This document shows positions 9,266 through 19,101 of a stretch of DNA of 64,000 nt, piece after piece. The notes under the pieces are model-generated. The model saw only the letters and a list, made by a program, of their open reading frames with translations. It had not been told where the DNA came from and made no database searches. The stretch is from assembly GCF_041435055.1 (NCBI RefSeq), contig NZ_CP108002.1, forward strand, positions 7,254,001-7,318,000, written 5' to 3'. The DNA is from Streptomyces sp. NBC_00341 (GTDB lineage: Bacteria > Actinomycetota > Actinomycetes > Streptomycetales > Streptomycetaceae). Numbering within the stretch: position 1 is the first letter of the stretch; each line of letters starts with the position of its first letter. Position numbers and translations under genes: made by a program.

Positions 9266-12200
9266 ATGACATTCACCCCCTCCACTGCCTCCGGCAGAGC
9301 GAGACCCGCTCGTGCGGGGCGCAGAGCCCTCCTCATAGCGACCTCCGTCGCCCTGGTGAGCGGCGCGCTGCTCCCCGCCACGGGCACCGCCGCCGCGGCC
9401 ACCGGCCGGCCCTCCGCCACCGGCCACCCGGCCGCCCCGGTCAAGCAGTACGACATCACCCTGCTCACCGGTGACGTCGTGCACTACACCGACGGCGCCG
9501 GAAAGCAGGACACCGTCACCGTGGACCGGCCCGACGGCGCGGCGGGCGGCGTGCACGTCCAGCAGGCGGGCGACGCCATCTACGTCCTGCCCGACGAGGC
9601 GGCGCCCCTGCTCGCCGCCGGCAAGCTGGACCGCCGGCTCTTCGACGTCACCGCGCTGGCGAAGATGGGCTACGACGACGCGAGGTCCGGCGGCATCCCG
9701 CTGATCGCCACCTACCCGGCGAGCAAGGCCCGTTCGCTGCCCGCCGCGCCCCGGGGCAGCAGGACGGTCCACCGGCTGGACAGCATCCACGGCGCGGCGC
9801 TGAAGGCGGCCAAGGCCACCACCCGAGCCTTCTGGGACGACATCGCCGCCACGCCCGGGGCCCGTTCGCTGGACAACGGCATCGCGAAGCTCTGGCTCGA
9901 CGGCCGGGTCGAGGCCGCGCTGAAGGACTCCGTACCGCAGGTCAACGCCCCGCAGGCGTGGGCCGCCGGCTACGACGGCAAGGGCTCCAAGGTCGCCGTC
10001 CTGGACACCGGAATCGACGCCGACCACCCGGACGTCAAGGACCGCGTCCTGGAGTCGAAGAGCTTCGTGCCCGGCGAGGAGGTCGACGACAAGAACGGCC
10101 ACGGCACGCACGTCGCCTCCACCATCGCGGGCTCCGGCGCCGCCTCCGACGGCCTCAACAAGGGCGTCGCGCCCGGCGCGGACCTGATCGTCGGCAAGGT
10201 GCTGAGCAACGAGGGCTCCGGCGCGGACTCCGGGATCATCGAGGCGATGGAGTGGGCCAAGGCGGAGGGCGCCGACGTCGTCTCCATGAGCCTGGGCTCC
10301 AGCGTCCCGGACGACGGCTCCGACCCGATGTCGCAGGCCGTGGACTCCCTCTCGGCCGACGGCGGCCCGCTCTTCGTGATCGCGGCCGGCAACGCCTACG
10401 GCGCGGGCACCATCGGCTCGCCGGGTTCCGCGGACAAGGCGCTCACCATCGCCGCCGTCGACAAGCAGGACAACCGCGCGGACTTCTCCTCCATGGGCCC
10501 GCTGACCCGCAGCTACGGCCTGAAGCCCGACCTCTCCGCGCCCGGCGTCGACATCAACGCCGCCGCCTCGCAGTCGGTCCCCGGCATGGAGGGCATGTAC
10601 CAGTCGATGTCCGGTACGTCGATGGCGACGCCCCATGTCGCCGGCGCCGCCGCCATCGTGAAGCAGCGTCACCCCGACTGGTCCGGTCAGCGCGTCAAGG
10701 ACGCGCTGATGACCTCGTCGAAGGAACTGCCGGACTACACCCCGTACGAGCAGGGCACCGGCCGGCTCGACGTGAAGGCGGCGATCGACACCACGATCGA
10801 GGCCACCGGCTCCGTCGCCGTCGCGTCCTACGCCTGGCCGCACTCCGACTCGGACCCGGTCACCGAGCGCACCATCACCTACCGCAACACCGGTGACAAG
10901 GGCGTCACGCTGGACCTGGCGACCGACACGGACGCCGACGCCTACACGCTGTCGGTGAAGCAGCTGACCGTCCCGGCCGGTTCGACCGCACAGGCCGTCC
11001 TCTCGCTCGACCCGAAGAAGGTCGCCGACAACACCACCTTCTCCGGGCAGGTCGTCGCGAAGGACGCCTCGGGCGCCACCGTCGCGCACACCGGCTTCGC
11101 GCTCAACAAGGAGCAGGAGCTCTACGACCTGAAGATCGAGCTGCGCGACCGCGCGGGCAAGCCGATGGACGGACAGGTCGTCATCGCCGCCCTGGGCGAC
11201 GAGAACCTGGGCGTCGTCGCCGTCCCCGGTGACACCACGCTGCGGCTGCCGCCCGGCAACTACACCGCCTGGACCGCCGCCGACATCAAGGGCGACACCG
11301 CCGACTCGCAGGCCCTCGCCTTCCTGGCGGCCCCCGAGATCATCCTCGACAAGTCGACGAAGATCACCCTCGACGCCTCCAAGGCCCACAAGGTCAGCGT
11401 GCGGACGCCGAAGGAGACCGAGAACCGCCAGCTGCGCTACGACATGGCGCGCACCGCACCGGACGGCACCGTCCAGCGCGACGCGTACCAGATCCCGCTG
11501 ACGTACGACCAGCTGTGGGCGAGCCCGACCAAGAAGGTCACCCAGGGCAGCTTCTCCTTCCTGACCCGCTGGCGGCAGGGCGAGAAGCTCATCGACCTGA
11601 CGGCCGGCGGCCGCGATGTGCCGGTGACCGTGCAGGGCGGATCGCCCGTCGCCGAGGACAGCGACAAGAAGCTCGGCAGCGTCTTCGCGGGCAACGGCGC
11701 CGCCGCCGACTACCGGGGCGTCAACGCCAGGGGCAAGGCCGTCGTCATCCGCGCCGACGCCTCCGTGACCCCCGCCGACCGGCTCGCGGCAGCCGTCGCA
11801 GCCGGGGCCAAGGCGCTCTTCGTCGTCAACCAGGGCGACGGCGTGCTGATGGAGTCGTACACCGACTACGGCACCACGGCGGCCATCCCGGTCGCGTCCG
11901 TCCAGCGGCTGGCCGGTGAGGGACTGGTCAAGGCGGCCAGGGGCGGCAAGAAGGTGACCGTGGAGCAGCGTAAGTTCGCGCGCTACGTGTACGACCTGGT
12001 CGACCGCCACGACGGCACCATCCCGGACCGCTCGCTGGCATTCGCCCCGTCCGCCCATCAGCTGGCGAAGGTGGAGAACACCTTCTACGGCAACCGCGAC
12101 GTCGTCGGCGGCGGCTTCCGCTACGACATCCCGGACTACGGCCCCGGCGTCGGCTTCGAGGAGTACGAGAAGTTCCCGGGCACCCGCACGGAGTGGGTCA

Positions 12201-13021
12201 CCCCGCTCCCCGGCGACTCGTTCTGGTACGAGAACCACTCGGTCCTCAACGACGAGAACACGGACACCGCGCTGGAGGAGCGCAGCGGCACCATGGACTA
12301 CCGGGCCGGCCACAGCTACCGGGACTCGTGGTTCGCGCCGATCAGCCGCCCGAGGCTGGGCACCGGCTACTGGGGCCCGTTCCGCTCCTCGTACAACGAC
12401 ATCCAGTTCAACATCACGCCGTGGACCGACTCCGGCACGGGCCACTCCGGCTCGATGCCCGACAAGGAGTACGACAGCGGCACCATCGCCTTCTTCCAGG
12501 GCGACACCCAGCTCAGCAAGTCGGCCGGCCGCGCGGGCTACGCCTGGGACCTCTCGCCGGAGAAGCTCCCGTACCGGCTGGCGCTCGACGCCTCGCGTGA
12601 CGAGGGGGTCTGGAAGACTTCGGTCCGCACGCACACCGAGTGGAACTTCCTCTCGGGCGCGCTCGACCCGTCGGGACCGGAGCAGGCCGACATCCCGCTG
12701 CTCCAGCTGGACTACGACGTCAAGACCGACCTGGCCGGTGACGTGAAGGCCGGGAAGACGACCGAGATCGGTCTCTCGTCCGCCACGCAGGAGTGGCTGG
12801 ACGGTGCCGTGAAGGCGTCGAAGGCCTCGCTGTCGGTCAGCTACGACGACGGGGAGACCTGGAGCGCGGTGCGGCTGAAGAAGGACTCGGCCGGTTCCTG
12901 GACCGCCCGGTTCAAGACCCCGAAGAAGGGTGCCACCGCGGTTTCGCTCAAGGCGCACGCCGAGGCCGGCAGCGGCTTCACCGTGGACCAGGAGATCATC
13001 CGGGCCTTCGGCCTGAAGTGA
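9266..13021 (+). CDS. Large secreted S8 family serine protease (subtilase)
   Basis: This 1251-residue protein starts with an arginine-rich Sec signal peptide ending near ATGTAAAA. The S8 catalytic residues are in order: Asp in VAVLDTGIDADHPD (about 246), His in NGHGTHVAS (about 279), and Ser in SGTSMATPHVAG (about 452). The oxyanion Asn is in AAGNAYG. A PA-type segment lies near residues 825-875, followed by long beta-rich C-terminal regions. Large multi-domain subtilases of this size are common in Streptomyces and degrade extracellular protein. There is no clear Shine-Dalgarno sequence before the ATG; TTTAGAT eight bases upstream could be a -10 box of a leaderless message. It ends at a textbook terminator, so it is its own unit. 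Confidence 0.93.
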   Translation: MTFTPSTASGRARPARAGRRALLIATSVALVSGALLPATGTAAAATGRPSATGHPAAPVKQYDITLLTGDVVHYTDGAGKQDTVTVDRPDGAAGGVHVQQAGDAIYVLPDEAAPLLAAGKLDRRLFDVTALAKMGYDDARSGGIPLIATYPASKARSLPAAPRGSRTVHRLDSIHGAALKAAKATTRAFWDDIAATPGARSLDNGIAKLWLDGRVEAALKDSVPQVNAPQAWAAGYDGKGSKVAVLDTGIDADHPDVKDRVLESKSFVPGEEVDDKNGHGTHVASTIAGSGAASDGLNKGVAPGADLIVGKVLSNEGSGADSGIIEAMEWAKAEGADVVSMSLGSSVPDDGSDPMSQAVDSLSADGGPLFVIAAGNAYGAGTIGSPGSADKALTIAAVDKQDNRADFSSMGPLTRSYGLKPDLSAPGVDINAAASQSVPGMEGMYQSMSGTSMATPHVAGAAAIVKQRHPDWSGQRVKDALMTSSKELPDYTPYEQGTGRLDVKAAIDTTIEATGSVAVASYAWPHSDSDPVTERTITYRNTGDKGVTLDLATDTDADAYTLSVKQLTVPAGSTAQAVLSLDPKKVADNTTFSGQVVAKDASGATVAHTGFALNKEQELYDLKIELRDRAGKPMDGQVVIAALGDENLGVVAVPGDTTLRLPPGNYTAWTAADIKGDTADSQALAFLAAPEIILDKSTKITLDASKAHKVSVRTPKETENRQLRYDMARTAPDGTVQRDAYQIPLTYDQLWASPTKKVTQGSFSFLTRWRQGEKLIDLTAGGRDVPVTVQGGSPVAEDSDKKLGSVFAGNGAAADYRGVNARGKAVVIRADASVTPADRLAAAVAAGAKALFVVNQGDGVLMESYTDYGTTAAIPVASVQRLAGEGLVKAARGGKKVTVEQRKFARYVYDLVDRHDGTIPDRSLAFAPSAHQLAKVENTFYGNRDVVGGGFRYDIPDYGPGVGFEEYEKFPGTRTEWVTPLPGDSFWYENHSVLNDENTDTALEERSGTMDYRAGHSYRDSWFAPISRPRLGTGYWGPFRSSYNDIQFNITPWTDSGTGHSGSMPDKEYDSGTIAFFQGDTQLSKSAGRAGYAWDLSPEKLPYRLALDASRDEGVWKTSVRTHTEWNFLSGALDPSGPEQADIPLLQLDYDVKTDLAGDVKAGKTTEIGLSSATQEWLDGAVKASKASLSVSYDDGETWSAVRLKKDSAGSWTARFKTPKKGATAVSLKAHAEAGSGFTVDQEIIRAFGLK

Positions 13022-13041
13022 CCTGCTGAGCTCCTCTCTTG

Positions 13042-13080
13042 AGGCGGCCGCGCACCCCGGACGGGGGTGCGCGGCCGCCT
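13042..13080 (+). terminator. Intrinsic terminator of the subtilase gene
   Basis: A perfect 17-bp stem is formed by 13042-13058 (AGGCGGCCGCGCACCCC) and 13064-13080, with a five-base loop and a following TTT. It lies 21 bases after the stop codon. Confidence 0.9.
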
Positions 13081-13262
13081 TTCGCGTGGTCCGATGATGA
13101 CCAAAATTTGTCTGCTTTGCCCGTATATAGTGGGTCATGATGCAAGAAAGGGACTTTTTGCGGTGTGGTGCGAGTTGCCACGGCGCCATCCGGAGGCTTA
13201 TAAGAGGAACGTGGCCAAGGCGATTCCGGGAATTCCGGGGACTGCCGCCATGGAGGTTTCCC
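13081..13262 (+). promoter_or_regulatory. AT-rich leader of the urease operon
   Basis: The 182 bases before ureA include the most AT-rich stretch of this neighbourhood, at about 13095-13160. It holds an inverted repeat ATGACC (13097-13102) and GGTCAT (13133-13138) around TATAGT at 13126-13131. A small stem GCAAGAAA/TTTTTGC follows at about 13142-13161. No well-spaced -35 box is evident. This is the expected place for the urease promoter and nitrogen- or nickel-dependent control, but I could not fit a known operator. Confidence 0.35.
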
Positions 13263-13565
13263 ATGTTTCTCACTCCGTCCGACACGGAGAAATTGCTGCT
13301 GAGCGTCGCCGGAATGGTTGCCCGCGACCGCCGGGAGCGCGGCGTCCGTCTGAACTACCCCGAGGCCGTCGCCCTGCTCGCCTGCTGGGCGATGGAACGT
13401 GCCAGGGAAGGCGCCCGCGTCGCCGACCTCATGACCATGGGACGATCCGTGCTGACCCGCGCTGACGTGCTGGAAGGCGTTCCGGAGATGCTGCACGACG
13501 TCCAGGTCGAGGCGACCTTCCCGGACGGGCGCAAGCTCGTCACGATCACCTCACCGATCCCATGA
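13263..13565 (+). CDS. ureA: Urease gamma subunit
   Basis: This 100-residue protein has the length and sequence of Ure[18 protein letters not shown], then [13 protein letters not shown], and [21 protein letters not shown]. It is a structural subunit of the cytoplasmic nickel enzyme that splits urea into ammonia and carbamate. GGAGG at 13252-13256 lies six bases before the ATG and decides the start. Its stop overlaps the start of ureB (ATGA), so the two are translationally coupled. It heads a six-gene operon. Confidence 0.96.
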   Translation: MFLTPSDTEKLLLSVAGMVARDRRERGVRLNYPEAVALLACWAMERAREGARVADLMTMGRSVLTRADVLEGVPEMLHDVQVEATFPDGRKLVTITSPIP

Positions 13566-13900
13566 TCCCCGGCGAGATCCGCACCGGGCCCGGCGTGGTC
13601 CACCTGAATTCAGAACGCCGCGCATTGCGGCTCACGGTGGTGAACGACGGGGACCGCCCCATTCAGATCGGCTCCCATTTCCATTTCTTCGACGTGAATC
13701 CCGCACTTTCCTTCGACCGGCCGCAGACCGAGGGATTCCGGCTCGATATCCCGTCCGGCACCTCGCTGCGCTTCGAGCCCGGCGTCGGCGCGGAGATCAC
13801 CCTCGTCGAACTCGGCGGACGCGCGAAGGTGCCCGGCATCGTCGTCCGCACCGCGCCCCGGTCCAGGGGCGCGCAGGACACCGCAACGGAGGGCGTGTGA
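13562..13900 (+). CDS. ureB: Urease beta subunit
   Basis: This 112-residue protein matches UreB: MIPGEI at the start, [18 protein letters not shown], and a C-terminal beta sandwich ending [12 protein letters not shown]. It packs against the alpha subunit in the (UreABC)3 complex. The final 14 residues ([13 protein letters not shown] region) are an extension beyond the usual core. It overlaps ureA by four bases and ends one base before ureC. Confidence 0.96.
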   Translation: MIPGEIRTGPGVVHLNSERRALRLTVVNDGDRPIQIGSHFHFFDVNPALSFDRPQTEGFRLDIPSGTSLRFEPGVGAEITLVELGGRAKVPGIVVRTAPRSRGAQDTATEGV

Positions 13901-13901
13901 C

Positions 13902-15605
13902 ATGGCACAACTGACCCGCGCCGCCTACGCGGCGTTCTACGGCCCCACCACCGGCGACCGCATCCGGCTCGCCGACACCGACCTCTGGATCGAGGTCGAG
14001 GAGGACCGCTGCTTCGGCGGCGACGAGGCGGTCTTCGGCGGCGGCAAGTCCATCCGCGAATCGATGGGCCAGGCCACCACCCCACGCGCGGAGGGCGCCC
14101 TCGACCTCGTCATCACCAACGTCGTGGTCCTGGACCACTGGGGCATCGTCAAGACGGACATCGGCATCAGGGCCGGCCGCATCGTCGCCCTCGGCCGCTC
14201 CGGCAACCCCGACACCGGCGACGGCATCCACCCCGACTTGGTGATCGGCCCCGGCACCGACGTCGTCTCCGGCGAGGGCCGCATCCTGACCGCCGGAGCC
14301 GTGGACACCCACGTCCACTTCCTGATGCCGGAGACCCTCCACGAGGCCCTGGCCACCGGCACCACCACCGTCATCGGCGGCGGCACCGGAGCCACCGAGG
14401 GATCCAAGGCCACCACGGTCACCCCAGGCGCCTGGAACCTCGCGATGATGCACCGGTCCCTGGACCGCGTCCCGCTCAACATCATGCTGTTCGGGAAGGG
14501 CTCCACCGTCGGCGAGGAGGCCCTGCGCGAGGCCGCGCTCGGCGGCGCGGGCGGCTACAAGGTCCACGAGGACTGGGGCGCCACCCCCGCCGCCATCGAC
14601 GCCGCGCTGAAGGCCGCCGACGCCTACGGCCTCCAGGTCGCCCTGCACGGCGACAGCCTCAACGAGGCCGGCTTCGTCGAGGGGACACTCGACGCCATCG
14701 CCGGACGCGGTATCCACGTCTTCCACGCCGAAGGCGCGGGCGGCGGCCACGCACCCGACATCATCACCGTCGCCTCGCACCCCAACATCCTCCCGGCGTC
14801 CACCAATCCGACGCTCCCGCACACCGTCAACACCGTCGACGAACACCTCGACATGCTGATGGTCTGCCACCACCTCAACCCGCGCGTCCCCGAGGACCTC
14901 GCCTTCGCGGAGTCCCGCATCCGGGCGAGCACCATCGCGGCCGAGGACATCCTGCACGACATAGGCGCCCTCTCCATCACCTCCTCCGACGCCCAGGCCA
15001 TGGGCCGCATCGGTGAGGTCATCTGCCGCACCTGGCAGGTCGCCCACGTGATGAAGCAGCGCTTCGGCGACCGGGACAGCGCACTGCCCGCCGACAACGA
15101 ACGGGCCCGCCGCTACGTCGCCAAGTACACGATCTGCCCGGCCGTCGCCCACGGCATCGACCACGTCATCGGCTCCGTCGAACCCGGCAAGCTGGCCGAC
15201 CTGGTGCTCTGGGACCCCGCGTTCTTCGGCATCCGCCCCGCCGCCGTGATCAAGGGCGGCATGGTGGTGTACGCACCCCTGGGCGACGCCAACGCCGCGA
15301 TCCCCACCACCCAGCCCGTCCTGCTGCGCCCCACCGCCGCCGCAGGGGCCGCCCCGCACCTCTCGGTCAGCTTCGTCGCCCCGGCCGCCCTGGCCGACGG
15401 CCTCGCCGAACGCCTCGGTCTGGAGCGCGAACTGGTCGCCGTACGCCCCACCCGCCACCTCACCAAGGCGGACCTGCCGAACAACACCGCGCTCCCGGAC
15501 ATCCAGGTGGACCCGGAGACCTTCGCCATCCACATCGACGGAGAGCTCGTGGAACCGTCGCCCGCCACCGAACTGCCGCTGGCCCAGCGGTACTCCATGT
15601 TCTGA
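13902..15605 (+). CDS. ureC: Urease alpha (catalytic) subunit
   Basis: This 567-residue amidohydrolase has all the active-site parts of urease. These are the metal-binding DTHVHF motif, the carbamylated lysine K220 in [10 protein letters not shown], histidines in [12 protein letters not shown] and [13 protein letters not shown], the mobile-flap cysteine C322 in MVCHHLN, and the nickel-bridging aspartate in [15 protein letters not shown] lies before the ATG. Several stretches are more diverged than in enterobacterial ureases, for example [15 protein letters not shown] and the tail PLAQRYSMF, but no key residue is lost. The enzyme would use urea released by ureide breakdown. Confidence 0.97.
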   Translation: MAQLTRAAYAAFYGPTTGDRIRLADTDLWIEVEEDRCFGGDEAVFGGGKSIRESMGQATTPRAEGALDLVITNVVVLDHWGIVKTDIGIRAGRIVALGRSGNPDTGDGIHPDLVIGPGTDVVSGEGRILTAGAVDTHVHFLMPETLHEALATGTTTVIGGGTGATEGSKATTVTPGAWNLAMMHRSLDRVPLNIMLFGKGSTVGEEALREAALGGAGGYKVHEDWGATPAAIDAALKAADAYGLQVALHGDSLNEAGFVEGTLDAIAGRGIHVFHAEGAGGGHAPDIITVASHPNILPASTNPTLPHTVNTVDEHLDMLMVCHHLNPRVPEDLAFAESRIRASTIAAEDILHDIGALSITSSDAQAMGRIGEVICRTWQVAHVMKQRFGDRDSALPADNERARRYVAKYTICPAVAHGIDHVIGSVEPGKLADLVLWDPAFFGIRPAAVIKGGMVVYAPLGDANAAIPTTQPVLLRPTAAAGAAPHLSVSFVAPAALADGLAERLGLERELVAVRPTRHLTKADLPNNTALPDIQVDPETFAIHIDGELVEPSPATELPLAQRYSMF

Positions 15606-15615
15606 TGGGGTTCTG

Positions 15616-16281
15616 ATGGGCGCACTGGCACCCCTGCTGCTGGGCGACGGACGGCTTCCGGTCGGCGCGTACACCTACAGCGCCGGCCTCGAACCCGCCG
15701 TCGCCGCGGGCCTCACCCGCGACCGCGTCCCCGCACTGCTGAAGGCCCGGCTGCACACCACCGCCCGCACCGAGGCGGCCGCGGCCGTCCTCGCCCTGCG
15801 GGCCGCGCTGCGCGACCCGGTCGACTACGGCCCCGTGCAGCGGGCGCTGGCGGCACGGACCCCGGCCGCGCCGCAACGCGAGACCTCCGTGACGCTCGGC
15901 CGGGGCGTGCACCGGCTCGCCCGGCGCCTCGCCCCCGGCCATCCGGCGGTCACCGCACTGACCGCCATGCGCCCCCGCCCGCTGCGGCCGGTCGCGCTCG
16001 GCGCCCTCGGAGCCGTACTGAACGTCTCCGAGGAGGAGCTGGCGCACGCCGTCGTCTACGACGAGCTCCAGACCGTCGCGTCCGCCGCCCTGAAACTCCT
16101 GCCCGGCGACCCGCTCGACTCGGTCGCCTGGATCCTCGCCGCAGAGCCCGAAGCGGCCGCCGCGGCGGCCGCGGCCCTCGCCGTACGGACCCCGGACCAA
16201 CTGCCCGCCCGTACCGCCGCGCTCACCGAACAGTGGGCGCTCGAACACGCACGACGCGAACGGAGACTCTTCCTTGCCTGA
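15616..16281 (+). CDS. ureF: Urease accessory protein UreF
   Basis: This 221-residue helical protein matches UreF, which works with UreD and UreG to assemble the nickel centre. Typical features are [16 protein letters not shown] near the N-terminus, then [15 protein letters not shown]. It is rich in alanine, as expected of the all-alpha fold. The start at 15616 lies ten bases after ureC. Its last eight bases overlap the TTG start of ureG. Confidence 0.93.
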   Translation: MGALAPLLLGDGRLPVGAYTYSAGLEPAVAAGLTRDRVPALLKARLHTTARTEAAAAVLALRAALRDPVDYGPVQRALAARTPAAPQRETSVTLGRGVHRLARRLAPGHPAVTALTAMRPRPLRPVALGALGAVLNVSEEELAHAVVYDELQTVASAALKLLPGDPLDSVAWILAAEPEAAAAAAAALAVRTPDQLPARTAALTEQWALEHARRERRLFLA

Positions 16282-17005
16282 GAACGAGACCACCACCGGG
16301 CAGCAGCCCAACCCCCACTTCCACGAGCCGCTGAACCAGCCCCGGGCCCTGCGTCTGGGCGTCGCGGGACCGGTCGGCACCGGAAAGAGCTCCATCCTGG
16401 CCACCCTGTGCCGGGAGCTCGCCGGTGAACTCTCCATGGCGGTGGTCACCAACGACATCTACACCGACGAGGACGCCCGCTTCCTGCGCTCGGCCGGCGT
16501 ACTGCCCACCGAACGCATCCGCGCCGTCGAGACCGGCGCCTGCCCGCACACCGCGATCCGCGACGACGTCAGCGCCAACCTCGACGCCGTCGAGGACCTG
16601 GAGGAGGCGTACGGACCGCTGGACCTGGTGCTCATCGAGAGCGGCGGCGACAACCTCACGGCCACCTTCAGCCCCGCCCTGGCCGACGCACAGCTCTTCT
16701 GCATCGACGTGGCGGGCGGCGGCGACGTCGCGCGCAAGGGCGGCCCCGGCATCACCGGCGCCGACCTCCTGATCGTCAACAAGACCGACCTGGCCTCCTA
16801 CGTGGAGGTCGACGTGCCCGCGATGGTCGCCGACGCAGAGGAGGCCCGCAACGGGCTTCCCGTCCTCGCCCTCTCCAAGAAGGACCCGGCCTCCATAGCC
16901 GAACTCGCGGACTGGGTACGGTCCCTGCTGGTCCGTCACCGCTCGGGAACCCACATCCCCACCGACCCCGGCCCGATGGCGCCGCACAGCCACGAGCACC
17001 CGTGA
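16274..17005 (+). CDS. ureG: Urease accessory GTPase UreG
   Basis: This 243-residue SIMIBI-class GTPase delivers nickel to urease. The P-loop GPVGTGKS lies at about residues 32-39. The motifs [33 protein letters not shown] and NKTDLA follow in order. The metal-site Cys-Pro-His is the CPH of GACPHTAIR. It appears to start with TTG at 16274, eight bases after GGAG and inside the ureF end. The N-terminus (PHFHE) and C-terminus (PHSHEHP) carry extra histidines that may bind nickel, a common trait of the family. Confidence 0.95.
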   Translation: MPENETTTGQQPNPHFHEPLNQPRALRLGVAGPVGTGKSSILATLCRELAGELSMAVVTNDIYTDEDARFLRSAGVLPTERIRAVETGACPHTAIRDDVSANLDAVEDLEEAYGPLDLVLIESGGDNLTATFSPALADAQLFCIDVAGGGDVARKGGPGITGADLLIVNKTDLASYVEVDVPAMVADAEEARNGLPVLALSKKDPASIAELADWVRSLLVRHRSGTHIPTDPGPMAPHSHEHP

Positions 17006-17718
17006 CGGACCCCACCGTTGTAGCCGTGGAGCGTGACGGCGACGGGCGCCACCTCGCCCGCGAACTGCGCGACGGCGCCTTCCTCGCCCCCCGCCCGCTG
17101 CTGCCGTGCCCCGGCCGGATCCGGATCGCCCTGGTCGGTATCCGGGCCGGGCTGCTCGCCGGCGACGAGCTGGACCTGAACATCTCGGTCGGTCCGGGCG
17201 CGCACCTGGAACTGGTCGAACCGGCCGGACTCGTCGCCTACGACCACCGGGGCGGCTGTGCCCGGTGGCGGGCCCGCGTCGACATCGCGGAGGGCGGCGA
17301 ACTCACTTGGCACGGGTTGCCGTTCGTGGTGTCCAGTGGGGCGGACGTCGAACGGGCCATGGACGCCCGGCTGGCGGCCGGGGCCAGGATGCTGTGGCGC
17401 GACACCCTGGTCCTGGGCCGCTCAGGGGAGCGCGGCGGGCGGATCCGGGCCACGACCCGGGTGACGTACGAGGACCAGGAGCTGCTGGTCGAGGACCTCG
17501 ACCTCACAGACCCCGAGGTGCGCGAACTCCCCGGACTCCTCGGCCCGAACCGCGTCATCGGCTCCGTCGCCGCGCTCGGCGCGACACCGCCCGGACCGCC
17601 GCACCCCTACCGGATGGACCTGGCCGGGCCCGGTGCGCAGGTGCGGCTGCTGGACACGGTGGCGCCGGCCGTCGAGGCGGAGCTGAGTCAGGTCTGGGAG
17701 TCCTGGCTCAGCCCCTGA
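17002..17718 (+). CDS. ureD: Urease accessory protein UreD
   Basis: This 238-residue protein matches UreD (UreH), the scaffold that holds apo-urease during nickel insertion. It starts with GTG at 17002, overlapping the ureG stop. Family features include [15 protein letters not shown] and [17 protein letters not shown]. It closes the ureABCFGD operon. The convergent MFS gene ends only 13 bases away, so a shared terminator must be compact or absent. Confidence 0.93.
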   Translation: MTDPTVVAVERDGDGRHLARELRDGAFLAPRPLLPCPGRIRIALVGIRAGLLAGDELDLNISVGPGAHLELVEPAGLVAYDHRGGCARWRARVDIAEGGELTWHGLPFVVSSGADVERAMDARLAAGARMLWRDTLVLGRSGERGGRIRATTRVTYEDQELLVEDLDLTDPEVRELPGLLGPNRVIGSVAALGATPPGPPHPYRMDLAGPGAQVRLLDTVAPAVEAELSQVWESWLSP

Positions 17719-17731
17719 CGGCGGCGCCGGA

Positions 17732-18967
17732 TCAGGCTCGGCCGGTCCGGCGGCCCCACGGGAACACCGACGCCCCCGCACACAGCAGCGCGGGCGCCGC
17801 CGCCAGGGCGAAGCACAGCGCGAGCGGCAGCCGGTCGACGAGCAGCCCGACCGCCGCGGTGCCGCCCGCGGCCCCCGCGTTGAACGAGGTGTTGACCCAG
17901 GCACCCGCCTGGGTGCGCCGGGCGGGGTCCACGGACTCGTCCGCGATCAGGTACCCGGTCGTGAGGACCGGGCCGACGAACAGCCCGGCGACCGCGACGG
18001 CGGCGGCCAGCACGTACAGCCGAGGCGAGAGACCGGCGACCGTCAGCGCCGCGCCCATCCCCGCGGCGGCCGCCGCCAGCCGCGTCCGGTTCGCCGACTT
18101 CCACCGGACCGCCCCGTACACCAGACCGCCGACGGCGCTCCCGGCCGAGAGGGCGGCCAGCACCCAGGACACCGCCGCGGCCTGGCCGCGCTGCTCGGTG
18201 AAGGCCACCACCAGCAGTTCGAGCGCCCCGAGGCAGATCCCCACGGAGACCGTCACCAGCGCCGTGCGGCGCAGGGCGGCGACGGTGCGCAGGCCCGGGA
18301 GGGGAGCGGCGGGCGCGTCGGCCGGGACCGCCTTCGCCCTCACGTGGTCGCGGGGCACCGCCGGTGACGACACCAGCGCGAGCGCCCCCACGACGACCAG
18401 CACGGCACCGGCCAGCACCGCGGCCGAGGGCCGGGCCGCCCGCACGATCAGGCCCACCAGCAACGGGCCCGTGACGTAGAGCAGTTCCTCCGCGACGCCG
18501 TCCAGACTGAACGCGCGCCGCAGGAGTTCCCGGTCCGGGACGAGACCGCTCCACAGCGTCCGCATGACCGGACCCAGCGGCGGGGTGCAGAGACCGGCCG
18601 CCACGGCGAGCGCCCCCAGGGAGAGGGCCGGGGCGCCCGGCCGCCAGGTGGCGAGGGCGAGTGCGCAGAGCGCCGCCGCGTAGAGCCCGGCCATCGGCGG
18701 CAGGACCCGGCGCGGCCCGTACCGGTCGATCAGCGCGGCACGGGCGGGGGAGAGGAGGACGCTGGCGACCCCGAACAGGGCCATGGCGCCGCCGGCCGCG
18801 GAGTACGAACCGGTGGCGTCCTTGATCGCGAGCAGCATGGCGAGCGGGACGATCCCGTAGGAGAGCCGCCCGAGCAGGGCGGCGCCGAAGGTGCGCGCTG
18901 CATGAGGGGTACGCAGGACAGTGGCGTACGAAGGCGCGCGCGTGGGCGCGCAAGGAGAAGTGGGCAC
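17732..18967 (-). CDS. MFS transporter, substrate unknown
   Basis: This 411-residue protein has 12 predictable membrane segments and the MFS loop motif DRYGPRRVL between helices 2 and 3. The GTG start at 18967 follows GAGGA by about nine bases. Longer in-frame starts up to 19189 would add a non-hydrophobic, low-quality extension and are rejected. It resembles the small-molecule export branch of actinobacterial MFS proteins. Substrate cannot be told. It is convergent with the urease operon and lies 134 bases after the nucleotidyltransferase gene on the same strand. Confidence 0.88.
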   Translation of the reverse strand: MPTSPCAPTRAPSYATVLRTPHAARTFGAALLGRLSYGIVPLAMLLAIKDATGSYSAAGGAMALFGVASVLLSPARAALIDRYGPRRVLPPMAGLYAAALCALALATWRPGAPALSLGALAVAAGLCTPPLGPVMRTLWSGLVPDRELLRRAFSLDGVAEELLYVTGPLLVGLIVRAARPSAAVLAGAVLVVVGALALVSSPAVPRDHVRAKAVPADAPAAPLPGLRTVAALRRTALVTVSVGICLGALELLVVAFTEQRGQAAAVSWVLAALSAGSAVGGLVYGAVRWKSANRTRLAAAAAGMGAALTVAGLSPRLYVLAAAVAVAGLFVGPVLTTGYLIADESVDPARRTQAGAWVNTSFNAGAAGGTAAVGLLVDRLPLALCFALAAAPALLCAGASVFPWGRRTGRA

Positions 18968-19032
18968 GATGGCATTCCTCGTGAGGGCAGCGCCGGGACA
19001 CGGCGCCGCGGGCATGCGGGGACACCGGAGTG

Positions 19033-19055
19033 CCGCACCCGGGTGACGGGTGCGG
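19033..19055 (-). terminator. Hairpin between the nucleotidyltransferase and MFS genes
   Basis: CCGCACCC (19033-19040) pairs with GGGTGCGG (19048-19055) around a seven-base loop. It follows the minus-strand nucleotidyltransferase stop at 19102 by about 50 bases. A short T-rich tail is missing. Confidence 0.4.
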
Positions 19056-19101
19056 TCAGTGCGGGGTCCTACACACGAGGAGGCATCATGCGGGCAAATT
19101 A

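Noticed and set aside
13126..13131. TATAGT as a firm -10 box for ureA
   Set aside because: No -35 box with acceptable spacing; kept only as part of the AT-rich leader description.
9230..13285. A 1351-codon open frame on the minus strand, opposite the subtilase gene
   Set aside because: It is a GC-bias mirror of the real gene. Its translation is Gly/Arg/Val/Asp-rich with no domain, while the plus strand encodes a complete protease.
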